From NCBI RefSeq assembly GCF_023498005.1, contig NZ_CP097289.1:1364001-1428000 (forward strand): a stretch of 64,000 nt of DNA. The letters run 5' to 3'. This document shows positions 36,376-45,547 of this stretch, in pieces. The stretch is from Streptomyces durmitorensis. GTDB lineage: Bacteria > Actinomycetota > Actinomycetes > Streptomycetales > Streptomycetaceae. Both the position numbers and the translations under genes were made by a program. The first letter of the stretch is position 1, and each line of letters opens with the position of its first letter. The notes beneath the pieces are model-generated. The model was not told the DNA's origin. It worked only from the letters and a program-made list of their open reading frames with translations, and made no database searches.

Positions 36376-37166
36376 AGGTCGTACTCTTCTGCGGCGGTTA
36401 CGGAATGCGGATGCGCAGCGGCGCCGCCGACGACGTGCCCAAGCCGATGGCGATGGTCGGCCCTCGACCGCTGATCTGGCATGTCATGCGCTACTACGCG
36501 CACTTCGGGCACACGGAGTTCATCCTGTGCCTCGGATACGGGGCCCACCACATCAAGAACTTCTTCCTCAACTACGAGGAGACGACGTCCAACGACTTCA
36601 TCCTGCGGGGCGGGCGGACCGAGCTGCTCTCCACCGACATCTCGGACTGGACGATCACGTTCGCGCAGACCGGCATCGAGTCGCCTATCGGGGAGCGGCT
36701 GCGCCGGGTGCGCCACCACCTGGACGGCGACGAGATGTTCCTCGCCAACTACGCCGACGTACTGACCGACGCCCCGCTGCCGGAGATGATCGAGAAGTTC
36801 GCCCTGCGTGATGCCGGGGCGTCGATGATGGTGGTGCCTCCGCAGTCCTCCTTCCACTGTGTGGAGCTGGGCGAGGACGGCCTCGTGGGGGGCATCACCC
36901 CGGTGAGCGAACTGCCGATGTGGGAGAACGGCGGCTACTTCGTGCTCCGCCAGGAGGTCTTCGACCACATACCGGAGAACGGGGACCTGGTCGCCGACGG
37001 CTGCGCCCAACTGGCCAAGCAGGGACGCCTGGTGGCGCACCAGCACCGCGGCTTCTGGAAGCCGACCGACACCGTGAAGGAGCGGGCCTCGCTCGACGCG
37101 GGCTACGCCAGGGGCGAGCGCCCCTGGGCCGTGTGGGAACGGGACGGCGCGGGGGCGAGGGCGTGA
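36372..37166 (+). CDS. Glucose-1-phosphate cytidylyltransferase-like nucleotidyltransferase
   Basis: A 264-residue nucleotidyltransferase. FCGGYGMRMRSG with DVPKPMAMVG replaces the usual L-A-G-G-x-G-T-R loop, and the LIWHVMRYYAHFGHTEFILC and GYGAHHIKNFFLNY segments match RfbF-type cytidylyltransferases. It would activate a sugar-1-phosphate with CTP. No CDP-glucose 4,6-dehydratase is present in the window, so the activated sugar may be unusual or the dehydratase may be elsewhere. ATG 36372 overlaps the upstream stop; the stop overlaps the next GTG. Confidence 0.85.
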   Translation: MKVVLFCGGYGMRMRSGAADDVPKPMAMVGPRPLIWHVMRYYAHFGHTEFILCLGYGAHHIKNFFLNYEETTSNDFILRGGRTELLSTDISDWTITFAQTGIESPIGERLRRVRHHLDGDEMFLANYADVLTDAPLPEMIEKFALRDAGASMMVVPPQSSFHCVELGEDGLVGGITPVSELPMWENGGYFVLRQEVFDHIPENGDLVADGCAQLAKQGRLVAHQHRGFWKPTDTVKERASLDAGYARGERPWAVWERDGAGARA

Positions 37167-37810
37167 TCCGGCTCGGGACCCGCGGCCTTGACCGGGTCGT
37201 CGCGGTGGGCGCGCACTGCGACGACATCGCCATCGGTGCCGGTGGCACGCTCCTCGCCATGTGCCTCGCGCGGCCAGGCATCCGCATCGACGCACTGGTG
37301 CTCTCCGGCGGCGGCACCGAGCGCGAGCAGGAGGAGCGGGCCGCGCTCGCCGCGTTCTGTCCGGGGGCCGAACTGCACCTCACCGTACTGAAGTTGCCGG
37401 ACGGCCGGATGCCCGTGCACTGGGACGAGGCCAAGGCCGCGATCGAGGAGCTGCGGGCGCGGAGCGATCCGGATCTGGTGCTCGCGCCGCGTACCGACGA
37501 CGCGCACCAGGATCACCGCGGCCTTGCGCAGCTGGTGCCCACCGCGTTCCGCGACCACCTCGTGCTCGGCTACGAGATCGTCAAGTGGGACGGCGATCTC
37601 GGCCGTATGGCGGCCTACCAGCCGCTGTCGCCGGAGATCGCCGAACAGAAGGTGCGGCTGCTGGAGGAGCACTACCCCTCGCAGCACCGCCGGGCCTGGT
37701 ACGACCGGGAGGCCTTCCTCGGCCTCGCACGGATCCGCGGCATCGAATGCAACGCGCGTTACGCCGAGGCGTTCGCCGTCACCAAACTCACTCTCAACCT
37801 GGGGGAATGA
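37163..37810 (+). CDS. PIG-L/LmbE-type deacetylase
   Basis: A 215-residue zinc hydrolase. VAVGAHCDDIAIGAGGTL carries the His-x-Asp-Asp metal motif, and DDAHQDHRGLAQLV carries the second histidine pair. The family removes N-acetyl groups from amino-sugar substrates. GTG 37163 overlaps the cytidylyltransferase stop. Its place between the cytidylyltransferase and the SDR suggests action on the nucleotide sugar or a lipid-linked sugar. A deacetylation step together with the class III aminotransferase downstream hints at an amino sugar. Confidence 0.87.
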   Translation: MIRLGTRGLDRVVAVGAHCDDIAIGAGGTLLAMCLARPGIRIDALVLSGGGTEREQEERAALAAFCPGAELHLTVLKLPDGRMPVHWDEAKAAIEELRARSDPDLVLAPRTDDAHQDHRGLAQLVPTAFRDHLVLGYEIVKWDGDLGRMAAYQPLSPEIAEQKVRLLEEHYPSQHRRAWYDREAFLGLARIRGIECNARYAEAFAVTKLTLNLGE

Positions 37811-37813
37811 ACC

Positions 37814-38839
37814 TTGCGCGTACTGCTCACCGGACATCAGGGCTACCTGGGAACCGTGATGACCCCGGTCCTCGCGGCCGCCGGACACGAGGTCGTCGGG
37901 CTCGACTCCGGCCTGTTCGCCGACTGCGTCCTCGGTCCGCCGCCCGCGGACCCGCCGGGGCACCGGGTGGACCTGCGTGACGTCACGGCCGAACACCTGG
38001 CCGGGGTGGACGCCGTGATCCACCTGGCCGCGCTGTCCAACGACCCGCTGGGCTCACTGGCGCCCGACCTGACCTACGACATCAACCACCACGCGTCCGT
38101 ACGCCTGGCCCGGCTCGCCCACGACGCCGGCGTGCGGCGCTTCCTGTACGCGTCCACCTGCTCGGTCTACGGCGCCGCAGGGGGCAGCGACCTGGTGACC
38201 GAGGACGCCCCGCTGCGCCCCGTGACGCCGTACGCGGAGTCCAAGGTGCGGGTGGAGGACGACCTGCACGCCCTGGCCGACGGCGACTTCAGCCCGGTGT
38301 TCATGCGCAACGCCACGGCCTTCGGCTACTCGCCCCGGCTGCGCGCCGACATCGTCCTGAACAACCTGGTGGGCCACGCGCTCCTGTCCGGCGAGGTCCT
38401 TGTGCTCTCCGACGGCACCCCCTGGCGCCCGCTGGTGCACGCCGCCGACATCGCGCGGGCCTTCGCGGCCGCGCTCACCGCGCCGCGCGAAGCGGTGCAC
38501 GACCGGGCGTTCAACATCGGCAGCGAGATCAACAACGTCACGGTCGCCGAGATCGCCGAGCAGGTCGCCGACGCGGTGTCCGGCTCGAAGGTGGTGATCA
38601 CCGGGGAGACCGGTGCCGATCCGCGGTCGTACCGCGTGGACTTCTCCCGGTTCCGCGCCGCGATACCCGGCTTCGACTGCGAGTGGACGGTGAAGCAGGG
38701 AGCGACCGAACTCGCCGACGCCTACCGCAAGTTCGGGCTCACCCGCGAGGACTTCGAGCAGCGCTTCACCCGCCTGGCCGTGCTGCGCGCGGCGTCCGAG
38801 GCCGGCACCGTCGACGACACCCTGCGGCGGCGCGGATGA
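37814..38839 (+). CDS. NAD-dependent epimerase/dehydratase (extended SDR)
   Basis: A 341-residue extended short-chain dehydrogenase. The nucleotide-binding motif is LLTGHQGYLGTVMTPVL, the catalytic Ser/Tyr region is ASTCSVYG, and the YxxxK motif is YAESK. It would oxidise, epimerise or dehydrate the activated sugar. The TTG start at 37814 follows a GGGGGA ribosome site and is more plausible than later codons because the Rossmann motif begins at residue 3. Coupled by overlap to the following gene (ATGA). Confidence 0.87.
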   Translation: MRVLLTGHQGYLGTVMTPVLAAAGHEVVGLDSGLFADCVLGPPPADPPGHRVDLRDVTAEHLAGVDAVIHLAALSNDPLGSLAPDLTYDINHHASVRLARLAHDAGVRRFLYASTCSVYGAAGGSDLVTEDAPLRPVTPYAESKVRVEDDLHALADGDFSPVFMRNATAFGYSPRLRADIVLNNLVGHALLSGEVLVLSDGTPWRPLVHAADIARAFAAALTAPREAVHDRAFNIGSEINNVTVAEIAEQVADAVSGSKVVITGETGADPRSYRVDFSRFRAAIPGFDCEWTVKQGATELADAYRKFGLTREDFEQRFTRLAVLRAASEAGTVDDTLRRRG

Positions 38840-40110
38840 CAGCCGCCGGTGAGGAAATGCACGCGCTGGTGGAGCGGTTGTACCCGCTGTGCCGGAGCAT
38901 CACCGGCGACGGCGTGCGCGCCACCCTGGACATCGTCGGCGAGTACGTCCCGCTGAAGGTGCACGAGGTGCCGACCGGGACGCAGGTGCTCGACTGGACG
39001 GTGCCGCAGGAGTGGAACATCCGGGACGCGTACGTCGCCGACACCGCGGGCCACCGCGTCGTCGACTTCGCCGCGTCCAGCCTGCACGTGCTCGGCTACA
39101 GCGTGCCGGTGGCGCGGACCATGCCGCTCGCCGAGCTGCGTGAACACCTGCACACCCTGCCGGACCACCCGAGCTGGGTGCCGTACCGCACCAGCTACTA
39201 CAAGCCGGAATGGGGATTCTGCCTGGCGCAGGAGACCTTGGACGCGCTCCCGGACGGCGACTACGAGGTGTGCGTCGACTCCACGCTCGCCGACGGCCAC
39301 CTCACCTACGCCGAGCACGTGATCCCCGGGCAGGTCTCCGACGAGGTGATCGTCTCCTGCCACGTCTGCCACCCGTCCCTTGCCAACGACAACCTGGCGG
39401 GCATCGCGGTGGCGACGTTCCTGGCGCGGGCGCTTGCGGAGCAGACGCCGTACTACACCTACCGGTTCATCTTCGCGCCCGGCACCATCGGGGCCATCAC
39501 CTGGCTGGCGCGCAACGCGGAGCGCATCGAGCGGGTCAAGCACGGTCTCGTGCTGGCCTGCGCGGGCGACCGGGGCCAACTGACGTACAAGCAGAGCAGG
39601 CGCGGCGACGCGGAGATCGACCAGGTGATGCGGCACATGCTGGCCGCGTCCGAACGCCCGCACCGCGTCGCCGAGTTCACTCCGTACGGCTATGACGAGC
39701 GGCAGTACTGCTCCCCCGGGTTCGATCTCGGCGTGGGCTCGCTCAGCCGGACCCCGTACGCGGGCTACCCCGAGTACCACACCTCGGCGGACAACCCGGA
39801 CTTCGTCTCCCCGGACGCGATGGAGGACACGCTCGCCCTCTGCCGTGAGGCGTTCGCCGTGCTCGACCGGAACCGGCGGTACGTCAATCTCAGCCCCTAC
39901 GGCGAACCACAGCTCGGCCGACGGGGGTTGTACGAATCGCTCGGCGGCCGCAGCGACGCGAAGCAGGCCCAGATGGCCATGCTCTGGGTGCTGAGCCTCT
40001 CCGACGGCGGGCACAGTCTCCTTGACGTCGCCGAGCGGGCGGGCCTTCCGTTCGACACGGTCGCCGCCGCGGCCGATGCCCTGCACGGCGCCGGGCTGAT
40101 CAAGGCGTGA
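38836..40110 (+). CDS. DUF4910 aminopeptidase-like protein with C-terminal winged helix
   Basis: A 424-residue protein. Its metallopeptidase-like core contains VSCHVCHPSLANDNLAGIAV and PEYHTSADNPDFVSP, resembling M28-type metal sites; the C-terminal ~65 residues (SLLDVAERAGLPFDTVAAAA) form a winged-helix-like tail. Members are repeatedly found beside sugar methyltransferase, cytidylyltransferase and PIG-L genes in polysaccharide clusters. No peptidase substrate is obvious here, so an amide-forming or amide-cleaving sugar reaction is possible. ATG 38836 overlaps the SDR stop. Confidence 0.82.
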   Translation: MTAAGEEMHALVERLYPLCRSITGDGVRATLDIVGEYVPLKVHEVPTGTQVLDWTVPQEWNIRDAYVADTAGHRVVDFAASSLHVLGYSVPVARTMPLAELREHLHTLPDHPSWVPYRTSYYKPEWGFCLAQETLDALPDGDYEVCVDSTLADGHLTYAEHVIPGQVSDEVIVSCHVCHPSLANDNLAGIAVATFLARALAEQTPYYTYRFIFAPGTIGAITWLARNAERIERVKHGLVLACAGDRGQLTYKQSRRGDAEIDQVMRHMLAASERPHRVAEFTPYGYDERQYCSPGFDLGVGSLSRTPYAGYPEYHTSADNPDFVSPDAMEDTLALCREAFAVLDRNRRYVNLSPYGEPQLGRRGLYESLGGRSDAKQAQMAMLWVLSLSDGGHSLLDVAERAGLPFDTVAAAADALHGAGLIKA

Positions 40111-41405
40111 CACGGATGACCACCGAGGGGGAGAAGACGAGGCCGACCGTGGTGACCGCCAAGCGGGCCATGGTCGGCAGGCTGTCCTGGGGGCTTGCCG
40201 ACCAGGCGGCCTCCAGCATGACCAACTTCGCGGTGGGGATCTACGTGGCACGCTCGCTGGGCGTGACCGCGTTCGGCGTGTTCAGCCTGGCCTGGGTGAC
40301 CTACGGCGTGGTGCTCAGCGTCTCCCGCGGTCTTGCCACCGACCCGCTCGTGGTGCGCTTCAGCGGTGTGCCGGAAGCGTCCTGGCGCGGGGCGGTGGCC
40401 CGGTCGTCGGGTACCGCGCTCGGCGTCGGTGCGGCCATCGGCGCGGTGTCCCTGGGTGTCGGCCTCGCTCTCGGCGGCAGCGTGGGGCCCGCGTTCGCCT
40501 GCCTCGGCGTCATGCTGCCGGGGCTGCTCCTTCAGGACGCCTGGCGGTACTCGTTCTTCGCCGCGGGCACCGGGCGCAAGGCCTTCGTCAACGACCTCGT
40601 GTGGGGCGTCGCGCTCGTCCCGGCCCTGGTGGTGGCGGCCCGCGTGGGCACCGTGGCCGCCTTCGTGCTCGCCTGGGGCGCGGCCGCCTCGGTGGCCGCG
40701 GTGTACGGCTGCCTCCAGTCCGGCATCCGGCCCCGGATGACCGGGGCGCGCGCGTGGCTGCGCGAGCAGCGCGATCTCAGCTACCGGTATCTGGTCGAGA
40801 ACGTCGGCGTCAGCGGCGCGAGCCAGCTGCGGGCGTACGGGCTCGGCGCGATCGTCGGGGTCGGCGCGGTGGGTGCGGTCCGGGGCGCGGAGCTGCTGCT
40901 CGGCCCGTTCCTCGCCGTGCTGATGGGGCTGTCCCTGGTCACCGTCGCGGAGGCGGCACGGGTGCTGCGGCGGGCCCCGCACCGCCTTGCCAGGTTCTGC
41001 CTCCTGCTCGGCGCCGGGCAGGCCGTCGCCGCGCTGCTGTGGGGCACGGCGCTGGTCCTGATGCCGGACCGGCTCGGTGAGGCCGTGCTCGGCGACGTCT
41101 GGAGCTCCGCGGCGCAGCTCATCGTGCCTGCCGCACTCGGCGTCGCGGGCGCCGGCCTCGGCACCGGCGCGGCGGCGGGGCTGCGCGCACTCGGCGCGGC
41201 CCGGCGCAGCCTGCGCAGCCAACTGATCGCCTCCACCTGTTATGTCGGCGGCGGGCTCGGCGGGGCGGCCGTGGCCGGCACGGTCGGCTCGGCCTGGGGC
41301 GTCGCCGCCGCGACCGTCTGCAGCTCGGCCGTGTGGTGGCTGCAGCTGCGGTCCGCTCTGCGTGAGCGCCACCAGAACCCCATTCCCGAAGTGAGGACCT
41401 CATGA
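40107..41405 (+). CDS. Wzx-like polysaccharide flippase (MATE/MOP superfamily)
   Basis: A 432-residue membrane protein with about twelve hydrophobic segments. The N-terminal region SWGLADQAASSMTNFAVGIY, followed by ARSLGVTAFGVFSLAW, is the familiar start of polysaccharide exporters. It should flip undecaprenyl-linked repeat units to the outside. With the initiating transferase, Wzy-like polymerase and Wzz-like proteins it completes a Wzx/Wzy assembly system. GTG 40107 overlaps the upstream stop; ATG 40116 is an alternative. Confidence 0.87.
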   Translation: MTRMTTEGEKTRPTVVTAKRAMVGRLSWGLADQAASSMTNFAVGIYVARSLGVTAFGVFSLAWVTYGVVLSVSRGLATDPLVVRFSGVPEASWRGAVARSSGTALGVGAAIGAVSLGVGLALGGSVGPAFACLGVMLPGLLLQDAWRYSFFAAGTGRKAFVNDLVWGVALVPALVVAARVGTVAAFVLAWGAAASVAAVYGCLQSGIRPRMTGARAWLREQRDLSYRYLVENVGVSGASQLRAYGLGAIVGVGAVGAVRGAELLLGPFLAVLMGLSLVTVAEAARVLRRAPHRLARFCLLLGAGQAVAALLWGTALVLMPDRLGEAVLGDVWSSAAQLIVPAALGVAGAGLGTGAAAGLRALGAARRSLRSQLIASTCYVGGGLGGAAVAGTVGSAWGVAAATVCSSAVWWLQLRSALRERHQNPIPEVRTS

Positions 41406-42367
41406 CCGCGCAACCCAGGCTGAGCATCGGCCTGCCCGTCTACAACGGCGAGGAGTATCTCGCCGAGGCGCTCGACGCCCTGCTCGGCCAGACCTACGAG
41501 GACTTCGAGCTGGTCATCACCGACAACGCGTCGACCGACGGAACCCAGGACATCTGCGGCAAGTACGCCGCGCAGGACTCGCGCATCCGGTACATCCGGC
41601 TGCTCCGGAACATCGGCGCCGCGCCGAACCACAACTACGTGTTCACCCAGTGCCGCGGCGAGTTGTTCAAGTGGGCCTCGCACGACGACCTGTACGCCAG
41701 GGACCTGCTGCGGCGCTGCGTGGAGGCTCTCGACGAGCGGCCCGACGTGGTCCTCGCGCACTCCGGCCAGGCGGTCATCGACGAGGAGGGACAGGTGAAG
41801 GTCCCCTACGAGTACGGGATCGCCACCGACCTGCCGAGCGCGCCGGAGCGCTTCCGCAGTTTCCTCTTCGAGCCCGGGGGCGACGACTTCTACGGGGTGA
41901 TGCGGGCCGACGTGCTGCGCCGCGTGAAGCCGCACGACAGCTACCACCACGCGGACCGCACGTTCGTCGCCGAGATCGTCCTGCACGGGCCCTTCCACCA
42001 GGTGCCCGAGCTGCTGTACTTCCGCCGCGACCACCCCACCCGCGCCGAGCGCGCGAACCCTTCCAAGCGCTCCCGGTGCGTCAACCTGGACCCGCGCCGA
42101 GCGGGCCCGCTGCACCCGACGCCCCGGCTGCTCGCCGAGTACGTCTGGGGCTTCGCCTCGGCGATCCGGCGGGCGCCTCTGTCCTCCGCCGACCGCCGTG
42201 CGTGCTACCGCCACCTGGCCACGTGGATGACCAGCCGGGCCCGGCCGGGCGCGGGCGAGCGCGTCGAGGACCGCGCCCCGGTCGACCCGGCCGAGCTCAC
42301 GGTCTCCGTCGACGCCCTCGTCGCGGGCCGTGAAGGCCGTGAAGGTCTTGAGGGGCGGCAGGCATGA
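41402..42367 (+). CDS. Glycosyltransferase family 2
   Basis: A 321-residue GT-A-fold enzyme. SIGLPVYNGEEYLAEALDAL and FELVITDNASTDGTQDIC form the nucleotide-binding start, and KWASHDDLYARDLLRRC holds the Asp-Asp metal motif. It adds a further sugar to the lipid-linked repeat unit. A polar C-terminal tail (EGREGLEGRQA) has no recognised role. ATG 41402 overlaps the flippase stop (ATGA) and the stop overlaps the pyruvyltransferase start. Confidence 0.9.
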   Translation: MTAQPRLSIGLPVYNGEEYLAEALDALLGQTYEDFELVITDNASTDGTQDICGKYAAQDSRIRYIRLLRNIGAAPNHNYVFTQCRGELFKWASHDDLYARDLLRRCVEALDERPDVVLAHSGQAVIDEEGQVKVPYEYGIATDLPSAPERFRSFLFEPGGDDFYGVMRADVLRRVKPHDSYHHADRTFVAEIVLHGPFHQVPELLYFRRDHPTRAERANPSKRSRCVNLDPRRAGPLHPTPRLLAEYVWGFASAIRRAPLSSADRRACYRHLATWMTSRARPGAGERVEDRAPVDPAELTVSVDALVAGREGREGLEGRQA

Positions 42368-43596
42368 TCGTCGCCTCCGAAACCCCGGTGCGCGTAGGGG
42401 TGTTCGGCCTGCTCGGCTCCGGCAACCTCGGCAACGACGGGTCGCTCGAGGCCGTGCTCGGGTACCTCCGCGCCGAGCACCCGGAGGCGGTCGTGGACGC
42501 GCTGTGCGGCGGACCCGAGGTCGTCGCGGCCCGGTACCGGATCCCCGCGACGCGGCTGCACTGGTACCGAGGCGAGTACCGGACCGCGTCGCGTGCGGGC
42601 GCGATCGCGGGCAAGGGTCTTGGCAAGCTCGTCGACGTCGTCCGCACCGCTGCCTGGGTACGCCAGCACGACGTGGTGATCGTGCCGGGCATGGGCGTCC
42701 TGGAGGCCACGCTGCCGCTGCGGCCGTGGGGCTTCCCGTACTCACTGTTCCTGCTCTGCGCGAGCGGCCGGCTGGTCGGCACCCGGGTCGCGCTGGTCGG
42801 CGTCGGCGCCGCCGCGATCGGCAACCGGTCGACCCGGGCCCTGGTGCGCTGGTCGGCGCGGCTCGCCACCTACCGGTCGTACCGCGACGCCCTGTCCCGC
42901 GACGCGATGCGGGCGATGGGCGTGGACACCGCGCGCGACGAGGTCTACCCGGACCTCGCCTTCGCCCTGCCGGCACCACCGGCGGGCACGCCATCGGGTC
43001 AGCCTGGTCCGGTCTGCGTCGGCGTCATGGCCTTCCACGGCGGCGACGACGACCGCGCGCGGGCCGAGGAGATCCACCGTCGCTACCTCGAAGGGACAAC
43101 TCGGTTCGTCCGTACGCTGGTCGAGGACGGCAGGCCGGTCCGGCTGGTCACCGGCGACGCGTGCGACGCGCCGGTGGTCGCCGCGATCCTCGACGCGGTG
43201 AACTCGCCGCTGGTCACCGCCTCCGAGGCAGCCTCGCTCGCCGACCTCATGAAGGAGATGGCGGCCGTCGACACCGTGGTGGCGACCCGGTACCACAACC
43301 TGATCTGCGCGCTGAAGGCCGGCACGCCGACGCTCGCGGTCAGCTACGCGGCGAAGAGCGACGCGCTCATGGAGCGGATGGGTCTTGAGGCGTACTGCCA
43401 CCCGGCCCGCGAGGTCGACGCCGACTCGCTGCTCAAGCAGTTCCGGGCCCTTGAGGAGCGATCGGCGGAGCTGCGCCGGACCCTCGCCGAGCGGAACCTG
43501 GTCGTCGCCCGGCAGCTCGAACACCAATTCACCGCCTTGACCAAGGCCTTGTTCCCGGCAACCGACCACCCCCACGCCTTGCGGGAGGCCTCATGA
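42364..43596 (+). CDS. Polysaccharide pyruvyl transferase family protein
   Basis: A 410-residue enzyme of the CsaB/WcaK family. The start is VGVFGLLGSGNLGNDGSLEA, and the C-terminal VVATRYHNLICALKAGTPTL contains the conserved R-x-H region and the glycine-rich segment. The family moves pyruvate from phosphoenolpyruvate onto a sugar hydroxyl as a ketal, giving the polymer a negative charge. It overlaps both neighbours by 4 nt. The target residue is unknown. Confidence 0.9.
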   Translation: MIVASETPVRVGVFGLLGSGNLGNDGSLEAVLGYLRAEHPEAVVDALCGGPEVVAARYRIPATRLHWYRGEYRTASRAGAIAGKGLGKLVDVVRTAAWVRQHDVVIVPGMGVLEATLPLRPWGFPYSLFLLCASGRLVGTRVALVGVGAAAIGNRSTRALVRWSARLATYRSYRDALSRDAMRAMGVDTARDEVYPDLAFALPAPPAGTPSGQPGPVCVGVMAFHGGDDDRARAEEIHRRYLEGTTRFVRTLVEDGRPVRLVTGDACDAPVVAAILDAVNSPLVTASEAASLADLMKEMAAVDTVVATRYHNLICALKAGTPTLAVSYAAKSDALMERMGLEAYCHPAREVDADSLLKQFRALEERSAELRRTLAERNLVVARQLEHQFTALTKALFPATDHPHALREAS

Positions 43597-44156
43597 AGGC
43601 GACCGAAGTCCCGGCGATCGCCGGCGCGTACCTGTTCGAGCCGACGCCCTACACCGACGAACGCGGCTTCTTCTGCCGCACCTTCGACGCCGACGTGGTC
43701 CGCTCGGTGGGCCTCGACCCGGGCGCCTTCATCCAGGACAGCCTGTCCCGCTCGGCGCGAGGCGTGCTGCGCGGCCTGCACCTGCGCTCCGGAGCGGGCG
43801 AGGCCAAGCTGGTGCGGTGCTCGTACGGCAGGATCTTCGACGTCGTCGTGGACCTGCGGCCGGACTCGCCGACCTACCGCAACCGGGCCTCCTTCGAGCT
43901 GTCCGACGAGACGCAGGCGACCCTGTACATCCCGGCGGGGTGCGCGCACGGCTTCCAGGCGCTGACCGAGACCGCCGACACCTCGTACCGGATCGACCGC
44001 CCGCACGATCCGGCCGAGGACGTGACGATCGCCTTCGACGACCCTGAGCTCGCCATCGACTGGCCGCTGCCGGTCACATCGATGTCCGAGCGGGACCGGA
44101 AGGCACCGGGCCTCGCCGAGGCCCTGGAGCATGTTCTGAAGCGGAAAGAGAGCTGA
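43593..44156 (+). CDS. rfbC: dTDP-4-dehydrorhamnose 3,5-epimerase family protein
   Basis: A 187-residue cupin-fold epimerase. The catalytic histidine lies in RGVLRGLHLRS, the base region in VRCSYGRIFDVVVDLRP, and the usual YIPAGCAHGFQALTE block is present. It inverts C3 and C5 (or C3 only) of a 4-keto-6-deoxy nucleotide sugar. The rmlA, rmlB and rmlD genes are not in this locus, so it may epimerise the sugar made by the local cytidylyltransferase route. 7 bp separate it from the aminotransferase gene. Confidence 0.88.
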   Translation: MKATEVPAIAGAYLFEPTPYTDERGFFCRTFDADVVRSVGLDPGAFIQDSLSRSARGVLRGLHLRSGAGEAKLVRCSYGRIFDVVVDLRPDSPTYRNRASFELSDETQATLYIPAGCAHGFQALTETADTSYRIDRPHDPAEDVTIAFDDPELAIDWPLPVTSMSERDRKAPGLAEALEHVLKRKES

Positions 44157-44163
44157 AGTCAGC

Positions 44164-45489
44164 GTGGACACCGAAGAGTTCCTGCTGCCCCGGTCGCGGC
44201 AGGCGAACGAGCGGCTGCACGCCATGGTCCCCGGGGGCGCGCACACCTACGCCAAGGGCGACGACCAGTACCCCGAGAACCTCGCCCCGGTCATCAGCCA
44301 CGGCCGCGGTGCCCACGTGTGGGACGTCGACGGCAACCGCTACATCGAGTACGGCTCCGGCCTTCGGTCGGTCAGCCTCGGCCACGCCCACCCACGCGTG
44401 CTCGAGGCGGTACGGCGTGAACTCGACCGCGGCAGCAACTTCGTCCGGCCGTCCATCGTGGAGGTCGAGGCCGCGGAGCGCTTCCTGGCCACGGTGCCGA
44501 CCGCCGAGATGGTGAAGTTCACGAAGAACGGCTCCGACGCCACCACCGCCGCGGTGCGCCTCGCCCGCGCCGTCACGGGACGCCCGCGGGTGGCCATCTG
44601 CGGCGACCATCCGTTCTTCTCCGTCGACGACTGGTTCATCGGCACCACGCCGATGTCGGCCGGGATCCCGGCGGCGACCACCGAGCTCACCGTGGCGTTC
44701 CCTTACGGGGACCTGGCCGCCACGGAGGAGCTCCTGACCAGGTACCAGGACGAGGTCGCCTGCCTGATCCTCGAACCGGCCGGGCACAGCGAGCCGCCGC
44801 CGGGATACCTCGCAGGCCTGCGCGAGCTTGCCGACCGGCACGGCTGCGTACTGATCTTCGACGAGATGATCACCGGCTTCCGCTGGTCCGAGGCGGGCGC
44901 CCAGGGGCTGTACGGCGTCGTCCCCGACCTCTCGACGTTCGGCAAGGCGCTGGGCAACGGCTTCGCCGTCTCGGCGCTCGCCGGGCGCCGCGCGCTGATG
45001 GAGCGGGGCGGCCTTCGCCACTCCGGCGACCGGGTGTTCCTGCTGTCCACCACGCACGGCGCGGAAACGCACTCGCTGGCCGCCGCGATGGCCGTGCAGA
45101 CCACCTACGTCGAGGAGGGCGTCACCGCGCGACTGCACGCCATCGGCGAGCGGCTGGCCGCCGGGGTCCGCGACGCCGCGGCCTCCATGGGCGTCGGGGA
45201 CCACATCGTCGTCCGGGGCCGGGCCAGCAACCTGGTGTTCGCCACCCTCGACGAGAACCGGCAGCCGTCGCAGGAGTACCGCACGCTGTTCCTGCGCCGG
45301 CTCCTCGCGGGCGGGGTCCTTGCCCCGTCGTTCGTGGTGAGCAGCGCGCTCGACGACGCGGACATCGACCACACCGTCGACGTGGTGGCCCAGGCATGTG
45401 CGGTGTACCGCAAGGCACTTGACGCCGCCGACCCCACGCCCTGGCTGGGCGGGCGGCCGGTGAAGCCCGTGTTCCGGCGCCTTGCGTGA
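44164..45489 (+). CDS. Class III aminotransferase / glutamate-1-semialdehyde aminomutase-like
   Basis: A 441-residue PLP enzyme. VPGGAHTYAKGDDQYPENLA near the start and IFDEMITGFRWSEAGAQGLY (PLP aspartate) are followed by the lysine motif STFGKALGNGFAVSALAGRR. In polysaccharide loci such proteins act on keto sugars or other small metabolites rather than in tetrapyrrole synthesis. GTG 44164 follows an AGAGAG region. It is the last gene of the co-directional locus and converges on a phosphatase gene. Confidence 0.85.
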   Translation: MDTEEFLLPRSRQANERLHAMVPGGAHTYAKGDDQYPENLAPVISHGRGAHVWDVDGNRYIEYGSGLRSVSLGHAHPRVLEAVRRELDRGSNFVRPSIVEVEAAERFLATVPTAEMVKFTKNGSDATTAAVRLARAVTGRPRVAICGDHPFFSVDDWFIGTTPMSAGIPAATTELTVAFPYGDLAATEELLTRYQDEVACLILEPAGHSEPPPGYLAGLRELADRHGCVLIFDEMITGFRWSEAGAQGLYGVVPDLSTFGKALGNGFAVSALAGRRALMERGGLRHSGDRVFLLSTTHGAETHSLAAAMAVQTTYVEEGVTARLHAIGERLAAGVRDAAASMGVGDHIVVRGRASNLVFATLDENRQPSQEYRTLFLRRLLAGGVLAPSFVVSSALDDADIDHTVDVVAQACAVYRKALDAADPTPWLGGRPVKPVFRRLA

Positions 45490-45518
45490 GGTGACGTGGC
45501 GCCGCTCGGCGTGACGTC

Positions 45519-45547
45519 CGCTGACATCACATGACGGCACGTCAGCG
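45519..45547. terminator. Weak terminator-like inverted repeat
   Basis: CGCTGAC at 45519-45525 pairs with GTCAGCG at 45541-45547 around a 15-nt loop. It lies between the convergent aminotransferase and PAP2 genes. A stem of only 7 bp makes this tentative. Confidence 0.3.
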
